Below are positions 11,751-23,000 of a DNA stretch of 64,000 nt, one piece after another; position 1 is the stretch's first letter; each line of letters begins with the position of its first letter. The notes under the pieces were generated by a model. The model saw nothing but the letters and a program-made list of their open reading frames with translations, was not told the origin of the DNA and searched no databases. The stretch comes from Elysia crispata. Its lineage: Eukaryota; Mollusca; Gastropoda; Plakobranchidae. A program made the translations under genes and the position numbers. The stretch lies in NCBI GenBank assembly GCA_033675545.1, contig JAWDGP010004927.1:1055001-1119000 (forward strand). The letters run 5' to 3'.

Positions 11751-12535
11751 ACGTTTTATTTTTTCATCCACTAATCAACATGAATACTAGTCTGAAAACT
11801 TCCTACCCTTTCATTCAAACAACACGATGGTCTGGACAAGGAATGTGTCAGACCTATATTTGTCAATATAGACTTAATTTTTTTACAGTTGAGTTGTGCT
11901 TCTAAGTCTAACAATCGTATATGAGATGAAGGGATCGCAATAGCTAGATCTAGATGTCTACATACAAAAGAAACCTTTTTGTAACCGTTGGTCCACCCTT
12001 CTAAAATTATTAGGTGTAGACCTGTAAACCTACATCTAAATATGGATTACAAAGTCATCAGAAGGCTCACACCTTCGACAAGCTGGTGGAGAAGTAGATG
12101 CTGCTCTGACCATGTGGATCAGGCTTACCCAATTCATTTTGCATGAAATACAGAAAAGAGATTTTCTCCCCATTTCACACTGAAGATTATGTTAATAGAG
12201 AAACCTTATTCTAACTAACAAAAAAGTCAGTACGAAAAGATTTTGACTATCGTTGGCAGATACCATACAATGATGCACCGAGGACAGGCAGGCGTGTGTT
12301 ATTATGTGTAGGCAATTTTACTCAGCTCGAATCAAGATCTTCTGGAGGCAAAGTGGTGATACACTGTGTAACTTAGACCCACAATCTGGACCGTTGTAAT
12401 GGGACACGATTAAATGTTCTGAAACGTGGTGAATGAATTATTCAAGCTGTCTTTCTCCCGAGCAGTTAAAAAGGCACTAGAGTCTTCATCCCTGAGAAAC
12501 AGCCCTTCCATTCAAGCTGAAACGGAGGAAATTCT
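11751..12535. other. Unique intergenic sequence, no gene seen
   Basis: No domain or repeat unit is recognised. It is the last unique sequence before the segmental duplication that carries the receptor copies. Confidence 0.6.
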
Positions 12536-12947
12536 CATTTAAACCATCCCAATTGAAAAAGCTCAGCGACAAAGTCTGTAAACACTGGGAATTTACTGCC
12601 TAGTCCAGTCTCTTTATACATGGATGCTTCGCTGAGGAAGAAATTCTGAGAGGATTTCCACCTTGCTACCAGACAACCAGTGCTACTCATACAATATAGT
12701 TTAGCTTTCTGTTTTACAGTCTGCATGATCAATAGAGAAAGAGTTTTTTAAATTGCATGTTCTATGTCACTACATAACAGACAACTGATACTTTGACAAT
12801 GTGAGCTATAGGTCTATTTATGTAATCAACATTCCATGTAACTGGGACTTCCCCTGGCTGTCTATCAGTGACAGTAAGTGAGTCGAAAGGATTCTTTCTT
12901 CCCCGCAAATTTCGATGGTTCTTTACCAGTAATAAAAGAATAAAAAC

Positions 12948-13186
<239 letters not shown>

Positions 13187-13859
13187 AATTTTGATTAGAG
13201 AAAAAGTTGGAAAGGGAAAAAAGCTGGAAAAGTAAAAGCACAAAAATAGGAAAAAGAATGATAAATATAAATATAGGAAAGGAATGCGAGAAGAGTATAT
13301 ATTCCAAGAGCAAAAATTTTTCATCCTTTCATACAGAAATTTAATTAAATTTAAACATCGGAGTGTGTAGATAACAAAATAGTTGGAGTAAGAACTGCTT
13401 GTCAAGTCAGCTTTTTTTTTTTATTCAGAACGATTCATATAGTCAGCAATGGCACAGTGTAATCAGACTCACATGCTACGATACAAATGATAAAGGTCGA
13501 TCTTTAAAATAAAATACAATGAAGTTCAACATTAAATTTGTTCAAACAAACGGTTTCACATCAAAATCAATGTCAGAATTATTAATCAGAATTCAACATT
13601 AGAAGTGTATATATTTCATGTGAATGACGAGAAAATGGTACAACTTGTTAAATTTTGTTTGAAATAGTGAATTGCTTCTGTCAACTTTACTACTAGCCTA
13701 TGACATTTTTTTCAAAATCAAAAGAAACAAAACAAACCAAAACATTGAATTATCAATAGATGTCCAAAAGACAACAGAAAGTCGCCATGTTTTCCTGACC
13801 TTTATAAAACAAACGAGAAACTGTTCTGTGACGTTTAATGAAACCAAACTCCAAGAGCA

Positions 13860-13980
13860 CCGAGAGAGAGCTTCGACCAGTCGGCCTCATTATGCTGCAC
13901 AAAGTTTATTGCTGAGGAAAAGTTGCCTGAGCTCATAGCCGCCCCTTGGCTTTCAGGGTTCGAATACTGGCTAGCCTAGG
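13860..13980 (+). repeat. Possible tRNA-derived SINE fragment (paired with 25680-25800)
   Basis: The stretch ggttcgaatactggct resembles a polymerase III B box and T-arm; the duplicate at 25775 reads agttcgaatcctggct, closer to consensus. The upstream half (ttgcctgagctcatagc) is only a weak A-box match. I call it a possible SINE relic carried in both duplicates. Confidence 0.3.
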
Positions 13981-14577
13981 ATGCACGGCATTGGCTCCAT
14001 TCTGTTCCTTTTTTGATCCTTTCTGTCTGATGACTTGTAAATTGAGTATCATGTGATGTGCAGAGGCGCCTGAATATGTTATGTGATGCTCAAAATGACG
14101 TCTTATTCCAATTCCCTGTAGGGATGCTGTGTAGTTTACAGTGCGAGACAACTTAGTGGGTATTTAGATAGATAAAACCGTTAATCCACCAGTATATGTT
14201 GGAGGAGTCTCCTAAGGAATAAAAATTTCACCCACCACAATTAAGCGAATCTGGTTTGCTACAGATTCTGTAAAATTTTGATGTCATTAAATTAGAAGTT
14301 GTAGCTTGGCTCAGCCAGATATACAGAATTTTCATAATCACTCTAATATTATAAATGTTTGAAAAATTGTATGTTCTCCAGCTGCATTTAAAGTATAACA
14401 AGAAAGAAATCTGCAGCAACAACTGTAACAGCCAATAAAAACAACAACAATAACATTATCAACACAACACCGAGACAACTTCCGTCTTATACGTCTTGGC
14501 TACCCTATTATTAGGAAGCAAGGGGATTATCTTTTGGGCCCTGTAAATTTCTGAAAATAATGCTTAGATCTCCTTCC

Positions 14578-14579
<2 letters not shown>

Positions 14580-14612
<33 letters not shown>
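14580..14612. repeat. (TA)n microsatellite, copy A
   Basis: Sixteen TA dinucleotides about 200 bases beyond the receptor stop codon. The orthologous tract in copy B (26570-26648) has grown to about twice this length. Confidence 0.95.
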
Positions 14613-14613
<1 letters not shown>

Positions 14614-14806
14614 GGTGAACCACTGATGTTGACTTCGAGAAGCAATGTGTAGTTAGATGCACCATAATGATGTCCGACAGAAAAAGAAATTCGTGTTATC
14701 AGGTGGAAACCACGCACGTGAAGAACTAAAATTTCCTCGACCGCCGTAAAGAATTTTTGTAATAAAGGGTAAAAGTTAGCTATATTCATGTCACACAGTT
14801 TCATTA

Positions 14807-16139
14807 TCACTTTCTGGGTTCGATAAGCGACGTCTGAAAGTCTCTTTCCGTGACTTGGGTGTTTTGAACATTCTTGTGGAAATTACACAGTAAAATATAC
14901 TTTAACGATCTGCGGAAGTAAGGGTTTATAACGCTATAAAGTATGAAATTCACTGCAAAATTGAAGGTCTGCAAAAGGTTGAAAATGTCCTCTATTGCAC
15001 GACTGGTTATTTTGTCCATTGTTATATTGTTCTTGAGGGCTAACATCGTCTCCGAGGGGGCCACAAGAATAAAGAACATGATGACAATTGCTACTAGAGT
15101 TATGGTCAAGATGTTGGAGGAGCGAGACGCCTGGCAGTGACGACGGAACCGACCCCGCATCTTCATGGAGAAATAGATTCTCCAACAAAGACGGACATTG
15201 AAATAAAGCAGCAACACGAGGGGGGTGTAGTTCCCTGCCACCGCCCAGGCCCATCGATAGACATTGTCAACTGCGTCAGACCCGCCAATCTTAATCTGCT
15301 CTACAGTGAAGTACAGAGGCTGCAGGCTGGCGTTGACTGCTATGGAGGACGTCGAGTTCTTTCCAGCTTTTGGAAGATTTCCTGGCTGATCACCGCCAAA
15401 CGAGAAAGCGACGGCTTTTTTTGTGTCGGGAGAGACTGAGGCTCGCATGCTAGGATGCTCTGCTGGTATTGTTGAATTCTCAGTGCCGACGGTTTCAGGT
15501 GGCAGAGATAGGATTTTATCGTTTTGGAGTTGTCTTGCCTTGTGGCTGCCTACGTAGATACACTTGTGTCCTGAGGCACATATTGCACCTCCTGTGAGAG
15601 AATAATATTGCCCATTCAGATCATTGTCGCTCTTAGCTTCTAGCGCAGAAGATGCATTTTTATTAGGATCTCCTGACGACAGATGAACACCTGGGATGCG
15701 AACGTGTGAGGGCCGTGTTGATAGTATGTAAGTGAGGTTGTTGGAATCTGGCAAACCAAAGTACGGCGTGATCTCATATCTGAATATAACCGGGATGTTG
15801 AACGACACAGAAAATACAACAGTGAAGGCAATGACGTATTTAATCCGACGTGTTGTCAGGTACAGGTCTTGGCGCAATGGAAAACAGATGGCCATGAATC
15901 TCTCCAGAGACATGGCCACCGTCAAAAGTGTGCTCTCCATGATAAAGATGTTGATGGCGAAAACTTGGTAGAGGTTGTAGACAACCAGGATGCTACTGTT
16001 GCTGCTGTAGCGACCGTCGTCTGGTAAGAGAATGTTGGGAAACACCGCGAGACAGAACAAGAGGTCGGATAGCGCGAGGGCAATCAGACACAGGTTAGCT
16101 GCCTGTTCCAACCTCCGGAAAGACGTCTGATGTTTCTGC
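14807..16139 (-). CDS. Rhodopsin-class GPCR, copy A: long exon encoding TM2 to TM7
   Basis: Membrane receptor expected to sense a peptide or chemical ligand and signal through G proteins. It is FMRFamide-receptor-like by overall form; the ligand is unknown. The 443-residue exon product has TM2 (NLCLIALALSDLLFC, Asp at about 25), TM3 ending in SLERFMAICFPLR (ERF in place of DRY, about 79-81), TM4 (VVFSVSFNIPVIF), an unusually long second extracellular loop of about 175 residues with several NxS/T sequons, TM5 (YTPLVLLLYFNVRL), TM6 (MFFILVAPSE) and TM7 (FAVNFILYSVINPYFRR). The reading frame is unbroken. The exon starts at a splice acceptor (tcattgtcag, AG at 16141-16140), and its first base completes an Arg codon, so TM1 must come from another exon. 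No such exon lies within the 11 kb upstream; the nearest is at 31482-31684. Confidence 0.85.
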
Positions 16140-16435
16140 CTGACAATGATGAGAAGTAAAACAGGTAATCGAGAAATTATTTCACAATATCAGAATGGAT
16201 CAATGTATTAGGTTGTAAGAAATCTCGGATTTCCTAACAAATAACTGATAATAAGATATTCAAATGCAAACCACTTCTATTGAAGCAATGTTTGATTTGA
16301 CCGAATATTCACACGGCTTACTTGATATTTCCAATGTTCTTATAAAGAGAAATATGCCTAAATTAGTTTATACTTTTGTGCGCGCAGTTGCACTTTCCAT
16401 CTGATCTCTTGCTAAAAAAGACAATGTAAGGAATG

Positions 16436-16739
16436 TCCGTTTAAACACGCTATACCATGACAATAAAGAAAGCTCAGTGACAAACTGTCAACTGTGGTAA
16501 TCTTTCTGCCTACTCAACTCTTTACACCTAGGAGCTCTGTAAAGAGGAAGAAATTTTGAGAGGATTGCCCCATTGCTAGAAGACAATTATTGCTACACAC
16601 AAACTTTAGTTTAACACTATTTTTTCAAAACAAGATAAGATAAGGTATTCATTTTCATCCCTAAGGTAATTCTTTTTCACACGTGTCAGTAGATTAAAAT
16701 AAATTTGCATGCACAAATTCATTCACAATTGTCGACCAC
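16436..16739. repeat. Left flank of the second duplicate
   Basis: 16445-16620 is a diverged copy of 12540-12710 (aaagctcagtgacaaa, gaggaagaaattttgagagg). It marks the junction of the tandem duplication just after the A receptor's upstream intron sequence. Confidence 0.7.
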
Positions 16740-17378
16740 TCTCTCTCTATATAAAAGCTGACTGGGAAGGCTTTGATCGTGAACTCCACCAATATTCCCC
16801 AACACACACCTTTGAAACTTTGCAGGCGTCTACATCATTCATGCCGCTAGGTTTTAAATCCCTACTTTTATAACAAAATTTAGTGCTCATTGTGTGCTCC
16901 CCTCCTCGAATTTTTGCCAATCTCTACTGACTTATTCAGGCACTTGAAAATTACAAAATAGGTTTTTTATGAAATACTATGCATCAAATTAGGGACATCA
17001 CCCCCATTTCTTAAAAAGCAATGTTTTTTGTCATTAAATAAAAATTAGACCTTTGATATTATTTGTTCTTCAATGTACGCTTCCCGCAAAAGCCATCACC
17101 ATCAACTTCACTAGATAGCGGTAATTCTAAAAAGTTAGATCGTTGCCCATCACCACAGACTTACACAGTCACTTAAAAATAATAAAACATTCGGGACATG
17201 ATCCCGACTTTTTAAAAAGCAAGGTTTTGTGTCAATAGATCAAAATTAGACCTTTGACATTACTTTTTCTTCAATTTAGATCTAGATCTACCCCTGCCGC
17301 ATAGCCTAGGCCAACCAGCGATAAGACCACCTCAGTCTGAGTGATATAATTAACTGCGGAAGATAGATCGAAATTACG

Positions 17379-17889
17379 ATGGCAGGTGAGAAAAAGAGAC
17401 GTCGTTTGAGACGATCCAGATACGTAGAAACACTCAATCAAAATCAAATCTCCCCAAACACACTACCACAAACAACACTTGATCAACCAACCATATCTAT
17501 TGATACTGATCGAAATCTAAATCTAGATCTACGACAAACTGGATCTAGATCTATAGATCAACCAAGATCTGATCCAGATAGTGAAAACAGACGTAGCTCT
17601 AGATCTACACAACGTAGACCCAGCTTTAGATCCATTCACACTCACAAGGATACAGTTTCCAATAAAACCGTCCTGTGCCATTACTATAAACAAGTTACAG
17701 GGTCAAACTTTGAAAAAAGTTGGAATTTATCTTCCACAGTCAGTTTTCACTCATGGTCAGTTGTATGTAGCTATGTCAAGAGTTAAAAGCTATTATGGTT
17801 TACAATTTGCATTGGCACCGCCATCAGAGAACTCTTTGACTATAACAAGCTACATCAATAATGTCTTCAAATCAACATTAATATTATAA
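17379..17889 (+). pseudogene. Helitron Rep/helicase deletion product (N-terminus fused near the C-terminus)
   Basis: A start at 17379 opens a basic N-terminus (MAGEKKRRRLRRSRY) like those of Helitron replication proteins, followed by a Ser/Arg/Asp-rich stretch encoded by TCTAGATCT-type words. From about 17610 the other frame encodes the helicase C-terminus: FTLTRIQFPIKPSCAIT, INKLQGQTLKKVGIYL (superfamily 1 motif near the end of Pif1 helicases) and FTHGQLYVAMSRV, then a normal-looking tail ending at 17889. The HUH endonuclease and helicase motifs I to III are absent. The two parts are in different frames, so no functional protein is expected. An intact relative could still mobilise it through its ends. 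Confidence 0.7.
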
Positions 17890-17950
17890 TGGTGAGTATA
17901 ATAATTTTCTGTTAAATTTATTAATACATGGTTATTGATTTAAACTTTCA

Positions 17951-17979
17951 ATCCTGCGAATTCGCGGGATTTCAACTAG
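17951..17979 (+). other. Helitron 3' terminus: hairpin plus CTAG
   Basis: Stem atcctgcg/cgcgggat around loop aatt, spacer ttcaa, terminal CTAG, then T. This is the structure that ends rolling-circle transposition in Helitrons. Confidence 0.7.
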
Positions 17980-17999
17980 TCATAAAAAAAGTCAACGCA

Positions 18000-18317
18000 A
18001 ACTGCTTTCCTCGATTTCTCCAAAACGCTTTGTTTCGTCAACATAGGATACTTCTATCACCAATTTCGCGCGCCATTTTGTCATCCTTTTAAAAACGGAA
18101 GTCCTCCCAAAGACCTTTTCATCCTTAACGCCACAATCCCCGCCTCAGGCTGCTACATAAAAAGACAACACGCTCTGAATAATTGATTTATAAAAAGAAT
18201 AATAAGTGTTTTGTCAACATGTGATTTTGTGAGTTTCCTTAGAAAATACATCCTCTTGTTAATTTTTGCTTGTTATGCTTGTTTAGACCACTGCAACCTG
18301 GCAGTCAATAGCTACTC
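18000..18317. other. Sequence between Helitron end and LINE fragment
   Basis: No frame or family recognised. It may belong to the 3' part of the adjacent minus-strand retroelement. Confidence 0.4.
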
Positions 18318-18960
18318 CTAAATATTTATAAGTATACATTTGTGTACAACTTCACCTTTGATATGTAAGGTCATTTTATCTTTTTTTTTGTTTTTGCTAA
18401 AGTCAATGTATAATTCTTTTCTCTTATCTACATTCAAACATAAAGAGTTGTCGTCACACCATAATACAAACCAGTCAATCTCTTGTCTAATAATAATAAC
18501 AGTAATAATAATAATTCGTTGCCACTTAATATCAAACATTGTAGAGTTGAGTCGTCCTCAGATTTTAAGATTGGCACGTGATTCCCTGAACTTTGACAAT
18601 CATAGGTGTAAATAGTAAACCAGAGTGGGGACAGACACAGCCTTGCGGAACACCAGTGTTTGTTGTTATGAGTTTTGATTTCTTCTTACCGGCATGAACA
18701 TACTGTGTTCTATGGGTCGAAAAGTTAAGAACCACGGCATTGTGTATTTGTTTAATTTTAGATTTGACATTTTGTGGATAAGTAAATGAGGTTTCAATGT
18801 TGAATACAGAAAAGAAGTCTACGAAAAGAACCCTGCAGTAATTATTGGGCCTGTCTAAATGACTGTATATTTTATTAGTAAAGAACAGAAGCATCTTTGA
18901 CACTTCGCTTTGCTTGAAATGCATATTAACAGGGATCTAGCAATGATCCCATGTGATTAT
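18318..18960 (-). pseudogene. Non-LTR retrotransposon reverse transcriptase fragment (CR1/jockey-like)
   Basis: On the minus strand the reverse-transcriptase palm can be read in pieces. IYSHLDRPNNYCRVLFVDF then FSVFN gives motif A (usual FVDFSSAFN). TNTGVPQGCVCP gives motif B. A shifted frame reads KSEDDSTLQCL, a degraded motif C (usual FADDT), and the last piece reads FVLWCDDNSLCLNVDKRKEL and YIDFSKNKKK, the block after the palm. The central part of the palm is missing or shifted and an AAT tract has grown at 18489-18515. Both ORF1 and the endonuclease are absent. It is a dead 5'-truncated copy. Clade assignment is by motif wording only and needs a tree. Confidence 0.7.
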
Positions 18961-19084
18961 TGAGTTTTCTCAGAATAAGCTTTTCTAGACATTTCATTGT
19001 AACCGATGTTAAAGCCAACAGTCTACGTCTACATGATCATCATAAAAGCAGTTTTTTTTTTTTTAATTTAATGTACTAGATCGC
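18961..19084. other. Short unassigned spacer
   Basis: A stretch before the resumption of duplicate-B sequence; it may include more LINE sequence on the minus strand. Confidence 0.35.
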
Positions 19085-19323
19085 AACATAAAAGACAATT
19101 TATGTATGAACAATGTGATCTATAGGTCTGTTCTGCAATTCATGTAATGAAAATTCCATGTAACTAGGACTTCCACAGGCTGTCTATCAGTGACAGTATC
19201 TCAGAGTGGAAAAAATTCTTTCTCCCCCCCCCCCCCCGTGAATTCTCTTCAAAAACAATAACAAATTAACAATTATAATAATGATGATAACAACAACATC
19301 ATCACAACAACAAAAATGATAAT

Positions 19324-19411
<88 letters not shown>

Positions 19412-19432
19412 GTAATAATAATAATAATAATA
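19085..19432. repeat. Second duplicate resumes, with (AAT)n tract
   Basis: 19085-19240 is a diverged copy of 12770-12900 (catgtaactaggacttcc, ctgtctatcagtgacagta). It is followed by a poly-C run and about 35 AAT triplets (19321-19432), matching the position of the compound microsatellite in copy A. The next bases are Helitron-associated, so that element appears to have entered at or beside the AAT tract. Confidence 0.8.
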
Positions 19433-19866
19433 TAAAGGTCGTAACCTAAAAGTGTAACGGGTCGTCAGATTTTTGGGGGCCACAAATAAAATAAAAAAAA
19501 AATAATTATGGAAAAGCTTCTCTAGATCGCGTGATTTTGCGTGTGCATATTTTTAAATCCCAAAATTGCTTGAAGGATTTACAAAGCGAGATTTTAAAAC
19601 CCAATAGAAACCGAGACAAACCATTGAGCTAGGTAGACTTTTAATTAGCCATACAAATCTGTATTTGTTTTTGGCGCGAAACGAACACAACGTTGGTATT
19701 GATTTTTAAATCCGGTGGCGAAACTAGATCTAGGCGGTTAGCCTTTTCTCATTTGGTGCCTATTGATGTAAAAGTTAAGACTGTTAATCTGAACTATTCT
19801 CGGTTAGATCTAAATGTAGATATAGATATCTAAGCTAGCTAGATCTAGAGCTAGTACTATGTTTAC

Positions 19867-19867
19867 T

Positions 19868-19910
<43 letters not shown>
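19867..19910. repeat. (TC)n microsatellite
   Basis: About 20 TC dinucleotides just upstream of the second Helitron's coding start. Confidence 0.95.
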
Positions 19911-19911
<1 letters not shown>

Positions 19912-19937
19912 GTCACCTGAATTTCATTTTAAGAATT

Positions 19938-19997
19938 TTCGAGCTGGCAGAGGCAGGCTGGTGTCATTCGAGCTGGCAGAGGCAGGCTGGTGTCAAT
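19938..19997 (+). repeat. 29-bp direct duplication upstream of the Helitron gene
   Basis: The segment tcgagctggcagaggcaggc tggtgtca is present twice in tandem, ending about 25 bases before the likely start codon. Confidence 0.9.
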
Positions 19998-20021
19998 GAT
20001 TATGATAGTTTTAAAATGCCC

Positions 20022-23000
20022 CCTCCTGAAAAGCGTACATGTCTAACAACCAGAAACAAAAGAGAGGCAGATCAGAGGCAGCAAACCAGTAACCGTGTTA
20101 TAAAGCTCATGACTTGGAAGACTCTTACATTTTAATACACCTGAAGAACTACCCAGAGAAAGAGGAAAAGGACCAACAACCAGATAAGCATGTAATGCTC
20201 ATGAATTTGATGAACACAAAGTTAGTGCTAGAGTTGAAAACTCACTGGTGTGGAGACTTTAATGTTGCAATGCTTCATGGTGGAGAGAGGAGAGAATTCT
20301 TTCTGCTGTCAGAAGTCACTTTACCACTTCCCTCCCCCCTCCCCTTAGGATTAAAAAATACTATGATGTTGCACAAAGTAGAAATTATTTTTGCCATTTA
20401 GCAGACAGTACAGTAATGCCCTTGCCTTGGCTTCTATAGGATGCAATGAACAAGTGCAACAAAGCATTAACTCAACATTTAGAATTCAAGGCAAGTTGTA
20501 CCACAGACTAGGTAACCTTCTTCCTCCTGTTGGAAATGATCCAAAGTTTGCTCAGGTTTCTTTTCATGATTCCGCCACAGATCTCCCAGACTGACTGAGA
20601 TTATCTGGTACGTTAGATGCATGGATTCGTAGGGACTTTCAAAATTGTCTTTATAAATCAAATTCTTACATTCATGACATCATTGTTGTTCCCCACTGAA
20701 TGTGATGGCTGATGTCTAGGCCTAACAAAATCAAACAACAAAACTCTTATTGCTGCGGATTTCTATGCATTTCGCTTTCAAGTAAGTCTAAATGATTTTA
20801 ACATAGTATTCAAGATGCGCAAGTTGACGCAACAATATGTTGTGGACCAATGGGCAAAGATAGAAGACAGCCGTTTAGAGTTGGTAAGGAGAAATCAGAA
20901 ATCCATACGCGCTGAGAAGTATCAAGGTTTGATGGGTGCTGCTTCTGATGATCCTGTGAACGTCGGCATGAAAATTATCTTGCCAGCAACAGTCTATGGC
21001 TCACCACCTTTCTATTCTGAAGCATTTCAACACGCCATTCCTATTTTTAGGCAACTTGGCAAGCCAGACCTATTTATTACTTTCACGTATAATCCGAAAT
21101 GGTCTGAAATTAAATCAGCTTTGAATCAAACAGAGCAAGCACGTGACCGCCCTGATTTGTACTGAAGAGTCTTTAAACTGAATTCCACTGCTTTGATGGA
21201 TGACATTTTGAGGAAGGAAATCTTAGGAACTGTGAACGCACTTACAGCGACTATTGAGTTGCAGAAAAGAGGATTGCCGCATGCACACATGATAATTCTC
21301 ATGGACAGGGAGCATAAACCCATCACCCCAGCTATCATTGATGAGATCGTCAGGTGGAAATTCCAGATAGAAATAAGAATCCACTGCTCCACCAAATAAT
21401 AACATCTCAAAATATTCATGGTCCATGTAGCAACACCAACAGAAATAATCTATGTATGGATGGGGGTCAGTGTCCAGAAAATTTTCCCAAGCAATGGCAA
21501 GATGAAACAAGAGTCACTGAATCATCATATTCCTTTTAGATGCTGAAAAGTCCTGAGAATGGGGGGTAAGACTCACACACAATGAGGGTATCTGGATTGG
21601 AAATTTCTGCAGACAACTCTTTTATAGACCAATACAATCTGTGCGATATCAAGTACACATAAATGTGGAAGTTGTGCATTCAATTCAAGCTTTAAAGTAC
21701 GTTTACAAATACATAACCAAAGGTCAAGATCGTGTTCTCATAGAAATTCTAGCAGAGGACGAAAACCATGAAATTTCGAGATACGTCAATGCTCGCTACA
21801 TCTCAGCAAATGAGGCCTTCTAGAGACTATATGGATTTGTAATCCACAGCAAACACCAACCTGTTGAAAAGTTGCCGTGCCATTTACAAGATCTACAAAC
21901 CATACTGTTTCAACCTGAAGAGATTCCACAGTTTTTAGCCCAAGGACCTCCTGACACAAAACTGACAGCTTTCTTCAAGAAAAATGCAAAAGATCTAATA
22001 GCGAGAGCTATCCTCTATCCACATTTTCCACATTTTTGACTTGGAATAAGAAAGAGTACAAATTGCAGAGACGAAAACGAGAACTGAAAAATCCGGAGAA
22101 CCCAGATGAATGTAGAACTGATTGTATAGAGCGTATTCCAACTATATCCCTCAGTCCTCACCAGGCAGAGCTCTACTATTTAAGACTTCTATTACGCCAC
22201 AAGCCAGGTGCAAATAGCTTTGAAGATCTTAAAACAATCAATGGAACCATTTGTACGTCCTTTCAAGACGCTTGCAATAGACTTGGACTGCTTAATAATG
22301 ATACAGAGAAGGATGCAACAATGCAAGAGTCATCTACTATCAGATTCGGTCCACAATTACGACCAGCCTTTACAACTATCCTCATCTATTGCCGTCCAGC
22401 TGATCCTCTCGGATTCTGGCACAAGCATAAATTGGAACTGTGCCGAGACATTATGGTAAAGGACAAAGTCATAGAGCTGAATCCACAAATAGAAAACCAG
22501 GTATTGATATAAATCCAGCACATTCTGGATAATGATGGATTGGATTTGGAAAAAAGTCTTTCAAATGCAACCAAAAATTTACGATGAGTGTCAAGGAGGA
22601 CAACCAAGGATTGTCAGCAAGAAATTGAACTTCGACTCAGAAGATCTAAAAGAAAAGGTCAATCAGGAATACCCACAGCTGGATGATCAACAGAAAATAG
22701 TGTATGACGATGTACTTGAGTCTGCAATACAGAATTATGGGCAGATCTTTGCTCTTGGTACAAGTGGAAGGACAGGAAAACCCCACACTACCAGCTGTCC
22801 GATCCTGTAAACAAATTGCCCTAGCTACAGCTTTATCCGCTTTTGCAGCCACTCTTCTTTCCAATGGCAGGAAATTGCACAGCAGATGCAAAGTACCTAT
22901 CTGTGTAAATTAGCAGTCAATGTGCAGCATAAGTCCCCGAGATATCACCAACTCATTACTTCTAAAACAGATCTTTTGGTCATTAATGAAGTGTCTATGG

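Larger units (their letters stand above)
16740..17979 (+). mobile_element. Internally deleted Helitron of about 1.24 kb
   Basis: The right end is textbook Helitron: a 20-base hairpin (17951-17970, arms atcctgcg and cgcgggat with one wobble), five bases, then CTAG at 17976-17979 followed by host T. The left end near 16740 (tctctctatataaaagctga, then ttgatcgtgaactccaccaa) resembles Helitron 5' termini, but the exact TC start is ambiguous within the tc run. A roughly 200-base segment is duplicated internally: ttaaaaagca at 17011 and 17212 with similar flanks. Inside lies an N-terminal coding start and the last part of the Pif1-type helicase, with everything between missing. It inserted in the second receptor duplicate, in the same orientation as the larger Helitron relic at 20 kb. 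Confidence 0.7.

Noticed and set aside
14934-15439. Several open frames on both strands overlapping the receptor exon
   Set aside because: Shadows of the receptor coding sequence; the same shadows recur over copies B and C.
17379-17640. An Arg/Ser-rich protein gene (SR-like) at 17379
   Set aside because: The composition comes from TCTAGATCT-type words, and the frame sits inside a Helitron with helicase sequence next to it; better read as a collapsed Rep N-terminus.
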